A DNA stretch of 64,000 bases from Acidimicrobiales bacterium (GCA_020628865.1 JAHDEJ010000021.1:1-64000); one strand, 5' to 3'; positions 50,825 through 59,580 are shown, numbered from the stretch's first letter. The notes: generated by a model from the sequence alone, not told the origin. Made by a program: numbers and translations.

Positions 50825-50979
50825 AGGCAAATCGAGCCCTCACCCATGCATTGCGAGCAGAACTAAGCAGGAGTGCAGCTCACCCGAGTGAACCGACGAA
50901 AGCGGCCTCGACCCCAGCTCAGCACTGGCCTCGGAGAATCTCTGTTATCACAAACTTGAAAAGAGAATTCTCTCTCTGA
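50821..50979 (+). pseudogene. Short ORF coupled to the flippase gene, possible truncated next gene
   Basis: ATG 50821 overlaps the flippase stop (ATGA), as most genes of this locus do. It encodes 52 residues: a basic start 'MKANRALTHALRAELSRSA' and then a less typical, lower-GC sequence up to TGA 50979. It could be the 5' end of the next exopolysaccharide gene, cut by the junction with the following low-GC segment. It could also be a chance ORF. Confidence 0.35.
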
Positions 50980-50982
50980 TTC

Positions 50983-51372
50983 TTACGTCTGGTGTGTCAC
51001 CGCCGGCCCCAGCGGAAGCTTCGAGAGAATGCCGACGTCTATGAGTCGCCTGTCGTTGCCTTCGATGAGGAGCCGGTGCGGGTAGAGACCGTTCAGCTCG
51101 TTTGAGTTGAACGTGTTCAGCGCCTCGACGTTCTCGACCTCTTGAACGGCCAGCACATCGACATCCATTGCAATGATGCGGTCGGCGATCTCCTGTCGCT
51201 CGTCTGCGTCCTTGCCCTTGACAACCCTGCCCTTGAAGGTGCGTAGCCGTTTCTCCGCGTTTGCGTCGAGTGTCATCACTTCCGTGAGCTCAGTGCCTGG
51301 TGGTACAGCCGCGGTGAAGTTCCACCTCGTGAAGAGGTTGTTGAGATTGAACGTTCCGATCGAGACATCCAC
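50983..51372 (-). pseudogene. Endonuclease/exonuclease/phosphatase family fragment
   Basis: 129 codons from GTG 51372. The sequence matches the start of an EEP-family nuclease ('IGTFNLNNLFTRW' metal site, 'IIAMDVDVLAVQEVENVEAL' with the catalytic Glu, 'DRRLIDVGILSKLPLGP'), but it ends at residue 129, well before the His/Asp catalytic residues that lie in the second half of a roughly 300-residue family. It is therefore probably inactive. Base composition is less GC-rich than the polysaccharide genes. Confidence 0.75.
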
Positions 51373-51482
51373 GCCGTATCCGCCTTTCCGTCGCCTACGC
51401 CGAATTGATGCAGGTTGCGGAGGTGCCCGCTCAGCGGACCCCCCATACCTCATCGCTGGATGCCGTTCGAATCTGTCGGCGA

Positions 51483-51953
51483 CTACTCAAGGAGCCGATC
51501 GAGAAAGTCATCCAGACTCGGGGATATCTCGATCCAATGAGGCGCCCACTCGCTGCCGGAGGGTTGATCGCCGGGCGGGTCCTGCAGGGCGTACACGGGG
51601 CCCGCCTCGTGGGCTGGATCCCACACGAATGGGAGGTCGATATCAAGCAATCCGAGGATGACGGTCGCCGAGCAGTCGATTCGGCCAGGAGCGCCTCCGA
51701 ACTGATTGGTGCCACTCATCCGATCATCCGGCCCCTGATCTCGCCAGACCGCCTGGAAGCTCGAACTCTCGTCGAGGGCCGCGAGTCTCACGAAGTGGAA
51801 GCCGAACGGTGCTCCTTGCGGCTCACCACTGACCCGGACATCGAAGAGCTCCGCGAATCGTCGTGAACCGACGGCGGCGAGCCTTCCGTCCGCCAGGGCG
51901 TCAAGGTACCGGGAGGGTAGCGGTCGTGCTGGTGCGAACGAGTACGGCGTCAT
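51483..51953 (-). CDS. SUKH/SMI1-KNR4-like protein, putative immunity protein
   Basis: A 156-residue soluble protein. Its C-terminal half ('VILGLLDIDLPFVWDP', 'AGPVYALQDP', ending 'WIEISPSLDDFLDRLLE') has the pattern of SMI1/KNR4 (SUKH) proteins, which neutralise toxins in polymorphic toxin systems. This is a weak, pattern-based match. ATG 51953 overlaps the upstream toxin-like gene as ATGA, the position expected of an immunity gene. An opposite-strand ORF covers the same bases but has no such support. Confidence 0.55.
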   Translation of the reverse strand: MTPYSFAPARPLPSRYLDALADGRLAAVGSRRFAELFDVRVSGEPQGAPFGFHFVRLAALDESSSFQAVWRDQGPDDRMSGTNQFGGAPGRIDCSATVILGLLDIDLPFVWDPAHEAGPVYALQDPPGDQPSGSEWAPHWIEISPSLDDFLDRLLE

Positions 51954-54409
51954 CCCACCACCATAAGCACGGTCTGCTCGGCGATGATGGCGCTGATGTC
52001 CGCGCGAAACTCCTCGGGCATTGCGCGGTTGGGGTTCAGCGTGCCGGAGTTCCAGCCCATCGTGATCGTCGTTCCATCGTTGCTGATCGTGAAGTAGAAG
52101 CCGCGGAGGTTCTCACGCGTTGATCCGACCTCCCTCTCAAGTGTCTGGGCCACGACATCATGACCTTGGAACTGCTCGACAAGATTCGGCGGCTCGGTCC
52201 CGTCAGCCAACCGGGTTTCTCCACTCGGGAGAGCTGCCAAGTCACCGGTGACGGTCTCGTAGGCGCCGGAGAAGCCAGCAGGTACGTCGCCGTCGAGCGT
52301 AAATCTGTCGACTGAGATTGGGTCTCCCGTACCGTTGATTCTCGAAATCGTGAGGTCCGGATGAGCGATGGTCGGCGAAGGTGTCCTGCTGAATATCCGC
52401 CTGATCGTGCTGCCAGCACTGCTCAGAATTCCAGCGGAGGCACAGCCGACAGCGGAACCGGTCAGCGCATCCTCTGCGTTCACAACCTGGTCTTCTTGGA
52501 AGTAGCCGTGCACGGTCGAGCTTGTTGCTCCTTCTGCACCGCCCCATAGGCAGCTCACTCCAACAAGGCGAGCAAACCGTGGAGCCTGACCCAGACCCGC
52601 GGCAGCAAGCGGGCCGAACGCTCCACCGAGGGCCGTCTCGGTCGCCACGCATGTTCCATCAACGTTGTCGAATCGCGTGGCTGGGACAAACAAGCCGTTG
52701 TCGGTTTGATCGCACGTCCACAACGACGTTACGAGGCCAAAGCCGGCGCCAGCTCCGACCGGCCCCCCGTATACGACGAGGACGCCAGCGACTAGGAACG
52801 TTCCGCCGTAGAGAAGCGCGGCTTCGAGGACTGGGTCGTTGTCACATGCCCACTCCTTCAGGCCGCCGATCAACCACGTCTCGTCGTGACAAGCGTCGTA
52901 GTTGTAGCAGCCCGGACCTCTAACTTGGCCGTCACGAGCGACGAAGCCCTCGACGCCGACTAGGAGATTGCCGCCGTCGAGGTAGCACTGAAAAACCTCT
53001 GAAAGCTGGCAAGGCCGCGAAACGACCTCGCCATCGGCATTGCTGAACGTGATGTTCTGGATACGCCAAGAAGCTTCGACGTCGGCCTCGGTGATCCGAG
53101 TGCTTCGGCCGTGTTCTGTCTTGATCAGATAGTTGCCGGTCTCCTCTGCCGTGAAGAGGACAAGACCCTCGTTGAGCAGTATGTCCTCACCGGTCCAGTC
53201 ATAGAACGTGGGCGTGTAGGACGCTCGGTTCAGAAGGCGCCCCGCTGTTCCGTCTTCGTTGACGGTGAGCGCATGGATTGAGGCGTTCCAGTTGCCACTA
53301 CTTGTCGAAAGCTTCCTGACCCACAGGTCGACACTCACAGTCAGGCCCTCGGGAACGAAAAGGGATATGTACTGCTCCTGCCCATTGCTCTGGATCGCTG
53401 ACTGCCAGATCCCACCCGTCGAGCACGCGGGACGGGCCTCGAGCGGATCGGAGGACGCTACGGCGCCGTCGAGTGGAGCCGACACGCGGACAGGCTCGGG
53501 CGGCTCACCCGACACGGACCTACCCACGACGCCAGTCTCGAGAACAGGCACGCCAGCCTCAGCGAGACGGCTCGCTTCAGTCGGCGAGAAAGCCCGAGTC
53601 TCACAGGCTTGAGATTGAATCCGGCCGTCCATAGCAGTGGAGGTCACTCGATAGTCACCGTCACCAAGACCAGCCTGACTCGACTCGGTATCGATCAAGA
53701 ACGTTGCGTTCCCTTCGGATGGCCGAAGCCGGTCAAACGGCTTGTAGTTGCCCGCTTCACTCGGAAGGAGCGCTAGCCAGCCATCGTCGTGCCCATCCCA
53801 AGTGATCGACGTATTGCCATCAGCGAGCGGAGTTGCGATGCAGGTCCCCCGAGCAGCGGTGGTCAGCAAGACCGGGTCGCCCACCACACTCTGATTTCCT
53901 GCGGCGTCGTACGCCGACACCGTGAGTGGCTCGTTGAGTCGGTCCGCCTCGAAGTCGAAGTAGGTCGCCGAGGTGGTCCCCACCACGTCATCGCCGCGTC
54001 GGATCTCGTACCCGACCACACCAACATCGTCGGTGGATGCGGTCCACGACAGCTGCACGTTGGCGCTATCCGCTGTGGCGAATACCTCAATCGGCTTCGA
54101 GGGTGGCGTCGTATCAGCGGGGCTACAGCCGTCAAGAAGTTGCTCGCCTTCACATGTGTCGTTGCCTTCGCCACCGGTCGTTCGGTCATTGTCGCCCGTT
54201 CCGCCGAAGAGCACGTCGTCTCCCGTGCCACCGTTCAGTCGATCGTTGCCCGGACCGCCGTAGAGGGTGTCGTTGTCGGCGAAACCGAACAGTGCCGCTT
54301 CGGCCTGTGAGGTTGAGCAGCACGAGCCCCGGCAACCCATGACGCTGCGTGATTGCAGTGGGCCAGGCAGCATCACCACATCGGTCGGCGACGGCTTGAA
54401 CTGCAGCAC
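51950..54409 (-). CDS. Large RTX/FN3 protein, putative polymorphic toxin, N-terminus probably lost
   Basis: An 819-residue protein. Near the N-terminus (about 45-85) are RTX-type calcium repeats ('GGPGNDRLNGGTGDD'), then a fibronectin type III domain (about 98-185), a beta-rich middle, a cysteine-containing region, a hydrophobic Gly-rich stretch (about 540-570) and an unrecognised C-terminal domain (about 700-819, 'GFYFTISNDGTTITMGW'). There is no signal peptide: the frame begins at GTG 54409 inside what looks like the repeat region, 73 bp after a sulfotransferase gene. The body is less GC-rich than its neighbours. The toxin role is inferred from the layout and the coupled downstream gene. 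Confidence 0.6.
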   Translation of the reverse strand: MLQFKPSPTDVVMLPGPLQSRSVMGCRGSCCSTSQAEAALFGFADNDTLYGGPGNDRLNGGTGDDVLFGGTGDNDRTTGGEGNDTCEGEQLLDGCSPADTTPPSKPIEVFATADSANVQLSWTASTDDVGVVGYEIRRGDDVVGTTSATYFDFEADRLNEPLTVSAYDAAGNQSVVGDPVLLTTAARGTCIATPLADGNTSITWDGHDDGWLALLPSEAGNYKPFDRLRPSEGNATFLIDTESSQAGLGDGDYRVTSTAMDGRIQSQACETRAFSPTEASRLAEAGVPVLETGVVGRSVSGEPPEPVRVSAPLDGAVASSDPLEARPACSTGGIWQSAIQSNGQEQYISLFVPEGLTVSVDLWVRKLSTSSGNWNASIHALTVNEDGTAGRLLNRASYTPTFYDWTGEDILLNEGLVLFTAEETGNYLIKTEHGRSTRITEADVEASWRIQNITFSNADGEVVSRPCQLSEVFQCYLDGGNLLVGVEGFVARDGQVRGPGCYNYDACHDETWLIGGLKEWACDNDPVLEAALLYGGTFLVAGVLVVYGGPVGAGAGFGLVTSLWTCDQTDNGLFVPATRFDNVDGTCVATETALGGAFGPLAAAGLGQAPRFARLVGVSCLWGGAEGATSSTVHGYFQEDQVVNAEDALTGSAVGCASAGILSSAGSTIRRIFSRTPSPTIAHPDLTISRINGTGDPISVDRFTLDGDVPAGFSGAYETVTGDLAALPSGETRLADGTEPPNLVEQFQGHDVVAQTLEREVGSTRENLRGFYFTISNDGTTITMGWNSGTLNPNRAMPEEFRADISAIIAEQTVLMVVG

Positions 54410-54482
54410 TGCAAGATCTGCCGTGGCGAGTGCCGCGTGCTGAGTCGCAGGCGTCGGTGTTGCACCACAGCGACGTCGACGA

Positions 54483-55460
54483 TCAGCGCCAGGACTTCTT
54501 GAGCGTCGTCATCTCGATGGCGTTCATGCGCTGCAACACCCGGGTACGAAGCGCCTGAGGACCGACGGGGCGCGTTGCCATCTCGGCGACCACGAGCCCG
54601 AGACCGAATCGATCCCTCCGGAACTTCACTCGCTCGCGACGATCCTGGCGCTGCAGGGTCTGGAGTCGCTCGTCGTCGACCACCATCTTCGGAAGCCCGC
54701 TGGGTTCGTAGCCCCGACGTTCGATCCAGTCTCCGAGCCGCGCCTCCATCAGACGAACGTCGTCGTCTGATTGGGTGAGCGACCACCGACCGGCGGCGGC
54801 CGAAGTCGGAGGTTCATAATCGGTCCATTCGGTGTAACCGATCATCTCGTCGGTCCACGGCAGTCCGAGCCAGGCACAGAGCCGACCGAGCGTCGCCTCG
54901 TGGTCGGCCACGAGTTCCTCGAAGCGGACCTCGAAGATGCGGTTCGGCGAGACCGTCGGAGCGAAGGCATCCCAGTCCTGTTCCGACTCGATCCATTTGT
55001 CGAGGCCGAACCAGACGTTGCCGGCCCAACCCATCTTGATGCACGACGGAGCGACGTCCCGCGGATCGCGGACGATGTGGATGAATCGGGCGTTCGGCCA
55101 GAGCGTGGGGAGCTGGTCGAACCGATAGTGCACGGTGGCGCCGACGAGGTCAGCGTCGCCGACCTGCGCCTGCAGGAAACCGTGCACGAGATCGTCGTAT
55201 CCCAGCTTCGGGTCGACCGTGAGCCCGCTCGACTCGAAGATGCGGCTCGTCGACAGGTACCGGTGATAGTCGTCGAGGCTCGGGCGGGTCCCATCCGAAT
55301 CCATCTGGTCAACCAGGAACTCGAACTCGGCCGCGAAGTTGATGGCCGGATGCGAGTCCAGCATCAGGCGGAGCATCGTTGTTCCGGAACGTTCGGAACC
55401 AACGAGGAACACCGGCTGATCAGCCGGGTTTGGTTGCAGTTGTATGGCGGGTTCACCCAT
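54483..55460 (-). CDS. Sulfotransferase family protein
   Basis: A 325-residue PAPS-dependent sulfotransferase. The 5'-phosphosulfate-binding loop is 'GSERSGTTMLRLML' (from residue 21) and the 3'-phosphate site is 'IHIVRDPRDVAPS'. It could sulfate a glycolipid or the exopolysaccharide. ATG 55460 is chosen because the conserved domain begins about 16 residues later. It is divergent from the MFS gene, 103 bp away. Confidence 0.92.
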   Translation of the reverse strand: MGEPAIQLQPNPADQPVFLVGSERSGTTMLRLMLDSHPAINFAAEFEFLVDQMDSDGTRPSLDDYHRYLSTSRIFESSGLTVDPKLGYDDLVHGFLQAQVGDADLVGATVHYRFDQLPTLWPNARFIHIVRDPRDVAPSCIKMGWAGNVWFGLDKWIESEQDWDAFAPTVSPNRIFEVRFEELVADHEATLGRLCAWLGLPWTDEMIGYTEWTDYEPPTSAAAGRWSLTQSDDDVRLMEARLGDWIERRGYEPSGLPKMVVDDERLQTLQRQDRRERVKFRRDRFGLGLVVAEMATRPVGPQALRTRVLQRMNAIEMTTLKKSWR

Positions 55461-55563
55461 GCGCTTCGACCACTTTCCATCCGCCTCCAACCCTCCAAAT
55501 CGGTCTCTCGTCGGCCGGACTTGAGAAGAGGGCGGCCATCGAACCGGCGGTACGGTTGAGCCG

Positions 55564-56826
55564 GTGACCGCCGCCGTGACCCGCCGCGAGAACCGACTCG
55601 CCGGCGACGGATGGTTCATCCTCGTCCTGGCCATTTTCACTTCGGCACTGACCGGTCCGGGCCAGACCATCGGCGTCTCCGTCTTCATCGATCATCTGGT
55701 CGACGATCTTTCCCTCAGCCGGGAAGCTGTCAGCTTCGCGTACATGATCGGCACGCTCACCGGTGCAACGCTCCTGCCATGGGTCGGCGGTTGGGTCGAC
55801 CGTCGGGGGGTCCGCCGGGCCCAGATGATCATCGGAACGTGCTTTGCGCTCGCCCTGATCAACATGTCGTTCGTGAACGGGATCGTCTGGCTCGCCATCG
55901 GATTCACGGGCATCCGACTGTTCGGGCAGGGATCGCTCTCGCTCATCTCCACAGTGACGGTCTCCATCACATTCACGCGGAACCGGGGCACGGCGCTCGG
56001 CCTGTTCTCCGTCTTCTCCAATGCGCTCATAACGATGGTGCCGGTTGGGCTCGCCGCGATCATCGCCTGGGTCGGGTGGCGCTCCGCATGGCTCGTCGCC
56101 GCCGTGATCGTCGTGGGCACCGTCGTTCCCATCGCCGTGTTCGGCCTTCGGTCGCTCCCAACCGGCACACACGGCAACGGTGCCGATGCGCCGGCATCCA
56201 CGGGGTTCTCCGTCGATCGGCCGACGGCGATGCGAACCCGCGGCTTCTGGATACTCGTTGCGGTCAGCAGCTCCGCCGGAATGCTGTCCACCGCATTGAA
56301 CTTCCACCAGATCGACCTTCTCGGCGACGCCGGCCTGTCGGACAATGCTGCGGCAGCCATGTTCATTCCGCAGGTCATCGGATCCACGCTGGCCGGGTTC
56401 GGGTTCGGTTGGATCGCCGACCGGGTCGGACATCGCTACCTTCCGGCGGTGTCGATGGCGCTGCTGTTCACCGCCCACGTGCTCGCCGCCCTTGCCGCTC
56501 CCGGACTGGCCGTCTTCATCTACGCCGTGTCGCTCGGCGCGGCCGGCGGCGCCGTTCGAACCGTAACCGCCCTGTTGTTGCCCGAGTGGTTCGGCACCGC
56601 GCACCTCGGCTCGATCCAGGGGGCGGCCACGTTGTTCAACGTCGGCGCGTCTGCACTCGGCCCGGTCGCGCTCGCTGCACTCGAGGCGGGGATCGGTTCG
56701 TACCCGCCTGCGATCATGATCCTGTCCACCATTCCGGCGGCCGCACTGCTGTTCAGCCTCACCCAACCGAATGCGCCCACGGCAAATTCGCCGGAGGCCT
56801 TGGCGCCGACGGATCTCAGCAACTAG
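55564..56826 (+). CDS. MFS transporter (monocarboxylate/oxalate-antiporter-like)
   Basis: A 420-residue, 12-helix transporter. 'TGPGQTIGVSVFIDHLVDDL' and 'LPWVGGWVDRRGVRRAQ' (motif A) resemble the MCT/OFA subgroup. The substrate is unknown. GTG 55564 gives a short cytoplasmic N-terminus. A 9-bp gap separates it from the Ni/Co transporter gene, with which it is likely co-transcribed. Confidence 0.88.
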   Translation: MTAAVTRRENRLAGDGWFILVLAIFTSALTGPGQTIGVSVFIDHLVDDLSLSREAVSFAYMIGTLTGATLLPWVGGWVDRRGVRRAQMIIGTCFALALINMSFVNGIVWLAIGFTGIRLFGQGSLSLISTVTVSITFTRNRGTALGLFSVFSNALITMVPVGLAAIIAWVGWRSAWLVAAVIVVGTVVPIAVFGLRSLPTGTHGNGADAPASTGFSVDRPTAMRTRGFWILVAVSSSAGMLSTALNFHQIDLLGDAGLSDNAAAAMFIPQVIGSTLAGFGFGWIADRVGHRYLPAVSMALLFTAHVLAALAAPGLAVFIYAVSLGAAGGAVRTVTALLLPEWFGTAHLGSIQGAATLFNVGASALGPVALAALEAGIGSYPPAIMILSTIPAAALLFSLTQPNAPTANSPEALAPTDLSN

Positions 56827-56835
56827 ACGGGAGTC

Positions 56836-57777
56836 ATGTCGCTCGGCCTCCTTCTGACCGCGTTCGGGCTGGGCCTGCGCCACGGCGTCGACTGGGATCA
56901 CATCGCCGCCATCGCCGACCTGAGCAGCAGCAGCGAAACGCGGCGGCGCGGGTTCGTGCTGTCGATGCTCTATGCGCTCGGGCACGGCGTTGTCGTGTTC
57001 GCACTGGGCACGTTGGCGATCGCCTTCGGTGCCGCCATTCCCGAGTCGCTCGACGTCTGGATGGGTCGAGTCGTCGGCATCACATTGATCGCGCTCGGCG
57101 CCTGGATCCTGCTCGAGCTCGCTCGTCGCGGACGCGACTTCCGGCTTCGCAGTCGATGGATGCTGATGATCGATGGGACGTTCGCTGGGCTTCGGCGAGT
57201 GCGAAGCGCCGCCACCCGCCGCTTCATCTCCGTCGAGCACGATCACGACCACGAGCACGTCGACGCCGACCACGACGCCAGCCATGCGCATGACCACGCG
57301 CACGTCCACAGCGAGGCCGAGATCGACCTTCGTGCCGCCATGCCGGAACCGGCCGCCGTGGGCTGGCGTGGTGTTCGGGAGCGCTTCAGCCACAGCCACA
57401 CGCATCAGCACTCGCACCATCATCGCCACGAACTTGCGCTCCCGACCGAAGCGACCACGACCTACGGCAACGGCACGGCGACCGGCATCGGCATGCTCCA
57501 TGGTGTTGGCATCGAGAGCCCGACGCAGATCGCCATCTTCGTTGCGTCCACCTCCGCGGTCGGCGTGTCGTTCGGCCTGGTGCTGCTCGGCGCCTGGGTC
57601 GCCGGCCTGATCATCTCCAACGCGGTCCTGGCCCTCCTCGCCGGCGCCGGCGTGCTGAACGCCGAGAAGAGCTTCCCGGTCTACGCCACCCTTGCGGTGA
57701 TCATCAGCGTCATGAGCATCGCCCTCGGCACGTTGTATCTGATCGGGCTGGACGTGTTGCCCGGCATCCTCACCTGA
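56836..57777 (+). CDS. Nickel/cobalt transporter with His-rich cytoplasmic loop
   Basis: A 313-residue membrane protein. The N-terminal helix carries the NiCoT/NicO signature HX4DH: H16-G-V-D-W-D21-H22. The second half has 'GMLHGVGIESPTQIAIFV'. A long central loop (about 135-205) is packed with histidines ('HDHDHEH', 'HSHTHQHSHHHRH') and is expected to bind or buffer metal ions. Direction of transport (uptake or efflux) cannot be told. ATG 56836. Confidence 0.88.
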   Translation: MSLGLLLTAFGLGLRHGVDWDHIAAIADLSSSSETRRRGFVLSMLYALGHGVVVFALGTLAIAFGAAIPESLDVWMGRVVGITLIALGAWILLELARRGRDFRLRSRWMLMIDGTFAGLRRVRSAATRRFISVEHDHDHEHVDADHDASHAHDHAHVHSEAEIDLRAAMPEPAAVGWRGVRERFSHSHTHQHSHHHRHELALPTEATTTYGNGTATGIGMLHGVGIESPTQIAIFVASTSAVGVSFGLVLLGAWVAGLIISNAVLALLAGAGVLNAEKSFPVYATLAVIISVMSIALGTLYLIGLDVLPGILT

Positions 57778-57782
57778 GCCAC

Positions 57783-58469
57783 GTGTACTCGACCGTCCTG
57801 TTCGACCTCGATCACATGCTGTTGGACTCGGACGAGTCGGAACGCTTGGCGTTCGCGGCGACGATGGCGGCCGCCGGAGTCGTGGATGGTGCCGAGGAGT
57901 TGTTCCCCGCCTACACGGCAATCAACCGTGCGATGTGGGCCGCCGTGGAGCGCGGCGAGATGACGCCACTCGACGTGAAGGCGCGTCGATTCGAGGACTT
58001 CGTGGACCAGACGGGCATCACGGCCGACCCGGCGCAGATGGCGGGCTGGTTCGTGCACGGATTGGGTGCCAATGGCGAGCTGTATCCGGGTGCGCTCGAG
58101 CTGCTCGAAGCGGTGCGGCCGACCGCTCAGACCGGCCTCGTCACCAATGGGATCGGCGAGGTACAGCGAGCGCGAATCGCCCGGCTTGGGCTCGCGCCCT
58201 TCTTCGACGCGGTGTCCATCTCGGGTGAGCTGGGGGTGGCCAAGCCGTCACCGGAGATCTTCGACCACACGTTCAGCCTGCTCGCCGATTCCGATCGGGA
58301 TGGTGCAGTGATGATCGGCGACAGCCTCACGAGCGACATGGCCGGCGGGATCGCCGCCGGAATCGACACCGTGTGGTTCAACCGTCATGGTGGCGATTCC
58401 GGTGAAGTCGAGCCGACGCACGAGGTGTCGTCGATTGGTGAGATCGCCGGAGTGCTCGGCGTGGGCTGA
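57783..58469 (+). CDS. HAD-superfamily hydrolase (YjjG-like)
   Basis: A 228-residue HAD phosphatase. Motif I 'LFDLDHMLLDSD' places the nucleophile at D8 and the acid at D10, motif II is 'GLVTNG', motif III 'GVAKPSPEIF', and motif IV 'MIGDSLTSDMAGG'. A helical cap domain lies between. Related to nucleotide phosphatases of the YjjG group; the substrate is unknown. The GTG start is 5 bp after the transporter stop. Confidence 0.9.
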   Translation: MYSTVLFDLDHMLLDSDESERLAFAATMAAAGVVDGAEELFPAYTAINRAMWAAVERGEMTPLDVKARRFEDFVDQTGITADPAQMAGWFVHGLGANGELYPGALELLEAVRPTAQTGLVTNGIGEVQRARIARLGLAPFFDAVSISGELGVAKPSPEIFDHTFSLLADSDRDGAVMIGDSLTSDMAGGIAAGIDTVWFNRHGGDSGEVEPTHEVSSIGEIAGVLGVG

Positions 58470-58478
58470 AGCCCCGAA

Positions 58479-59357
58479 TCAGAAGTCGATCAGATCGCCG
58501 ATGCCGCCCGAGCCGAGGCCGCGGGCATCCTGCTTGAGTGCCGTGTCAATCGAGACGGCCGACGCGTAGACGAGCTGGCGCAGCGGATCGGACAGCGGCT
58601 CGTGCACCTGCAGGACGTAGTTGTCCGCGGTGGTGAACATGGTCTTGAGCACGCCTTCGAACGTTTTCGTGATGCGGGCGACCTCCCGATCGTTCTCGTC
58701 TCGCAGGGAGAAGTTCCAGGCACGCCAGTTCTCGGCCTGGATGCGACCGACTTGCACGCCGCCGACCTCGAAGTTGAATCGGATCTTGCCGAAGACGTTC
58801 TGCTGGACGATCTGGCCGACCTCGTTGCCGGCCGCGTCCTGCACGATGACGCGGGACTTGAAGAACTTGGCCGGTCGGGTGAGCGCGAGTTGGACGATGC
58901 CGTTGCGATCGACGACCTGATACTTGTGCGTGAAGTACTGATCCCAGCTTCCGAAGAAGCGGAACACCTTCTTGAATCGGGATTGGCCGACCTGGCGGAC
59001 CGCCCCGATCTGACCGCCGGACTGGTCGTAGAGGGCGAACTCGGTGTTGACCTCGATCAGCTTGACCTTCTGGTTGACGACCAGGATGGGCTCGTCGAGG
59101 AGATGACCGCCGCCCACGTGCGTGGGTGGGCCGCCCGGTGCACCGCGTCGTTCCGCGTTCTGTTGGTGTTTGGCGACCTGCCTCTGGAGTTTCTCCGGCG
59201 CCTTGGGGACGACGACCTGCTTGGCATCGGTCAGCGGATCGTGGCTTTCACGCCCGTGTGAGGCAACCCGTTCGGTCCATTCGGTGCCGTCGTACCACCG
59301 ATATTCGTGCCGACCCATCGGGTCCGGGTACCAGTCCGCCACATGTTCTTCTGTCAT
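58479..59357 (-). CDS. DUF2510 + LURP-one/phospholipid scramblase-like protein
   Basis: A 292-residue protein. The N-terminal DUF2510 module ('WYPDPMGRHEYRWYDGTEW', about residues 9-27) joins a beta-barrel LURP-one-related/scramblase-like domain (about 85-290; 'LIEVNTEFALYDQSGGQIGA' and 'FRFFGSWDQYFTHKYQVVD'). DUF2510 is a small, probable protein-interaction domain typical of actinobacteria. The membrane role is unproven. ATG 59357 is preferred over GTG 59363 because of the GAGGAA spacing. Confidence 0.83.
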   Translation of the reverse strand: MTEEHVADWYPDPMGRHEYRWYDGTEWTERVASHGRESHDPLTDAKQVVVPKAPEKLQRQVAKHQQNAERRGAPGGPPTHVGGGHLLDEPILVVNQKVKLIEVNTEFALYDQSGGQIGAVRQVGQSRFKKVFRFFGSWDQYFTHKYQVVDRNGIVQLALTRPAKFFKSRVIVQDAAGNEVGQIVQQNVFGKIRFNFEVGGVQVGRIQAENWRAWNFSLRDENDREVARITKTFEGVLKTMFTTADNYVLQVHEPLSDPLRQLVYASAVSIDTALKQDARGLGSGGIGDLIDF

Positions 59358-59427
59358 TTCCACATTCCTCTTCTATTGCCCACTCCGCCTCTGCCCACCA
59401 CCTTCGGCGACAGACCCCTCCCCCACA

Positions 59428-59444
59428 TCGGGGTCAGACCCCGA
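59428..59444. repeat. GGGGTCAGACCCC palindrome copy 1
   Basis: TCGGGGTC-A-GACCCCGA is an 8-bp perfect inverted repeat. Reverse-complement copies of its core lie at 59455-59467 and 59568-59580, with a partial copy at 59602-59610. The repeat units flank the two DnaA boxes. Confidence 0.65.
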
Positions 59445-59454
59445 AACCCGCTTG

Positions 59455-59467
59455 GGGGTCTGACCCC
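59455..59467. repeat. GGGGTCTGACCCC palindrome copy 2
   Basis: Reverse complement of copy 1's core, 12 bp further along. Its arms GGGGTC/GACCCC pair around T. Confidence 0.65.
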
Positions 59468-59503
59468 TAATGGGGATTGGGTGCCAGAGCAGAACCCACA
59501 GGG

Positions 59504-59512
59504 TTATCCACA
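59504..59512 (+). promoter_or_regulatory. DnaA box TTATCCACA
   Basis: Exact match to the canonical bacterial DnaA box, within an otherwise non-coding stretch. A second box of the actinobacterial type lies 33 bp further on. Confidence 0.6.
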
Positions 59513-59545
59513 GAGTGTTGATTTTGTTGGGATCGCGGCCGCGCG

Positions 59546-59554
59546 TTGTCCACA
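59546..59554 (+). promoter_or_regulatory. DnaA box TTGTCCACA
   Basis: Exact match to the high-GC Gram-positive DnaA box, in the same orientation as the box at 59504. dnaA and the usual origin neighbours are not in the window, so this need not be an origin. Confidence 0.6.
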
Positions 59555-59567
59555 GAACATCCACATT

Positions 59568-59580
59568 GGGGTCTGACCCC
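59568..59580. repeat. GGGGTCTGACCCC palindrome copy 3
   Basis: Identical to copy 2. It is placed 13 bp after the second DnaA box. Confidence 0.65.

Noticed and set aside
51405-51866. A 153-codon plus-strand frame opposite the SUKH-like gene
   Set aside because: The minus-strand frame is supported by the ATGA overlap with the toxin-like gene and by a family-like pattern; this one has neither.
55453-57921. An 822-codon minus-strand frame opposite the MFS and Ni/Co transporter genes
   Set aside because: Antisense shadow: the plus-strand genes have clear domains, and this frame is rich in Arg, Asp and His without any motif.
59504-59554. The two DnaA boxes as the chromosomal origin
   Set aside because: Only two boxes, no AT-rich unwinding region, and dnaA, dnaN or rpmH are absent nearby.
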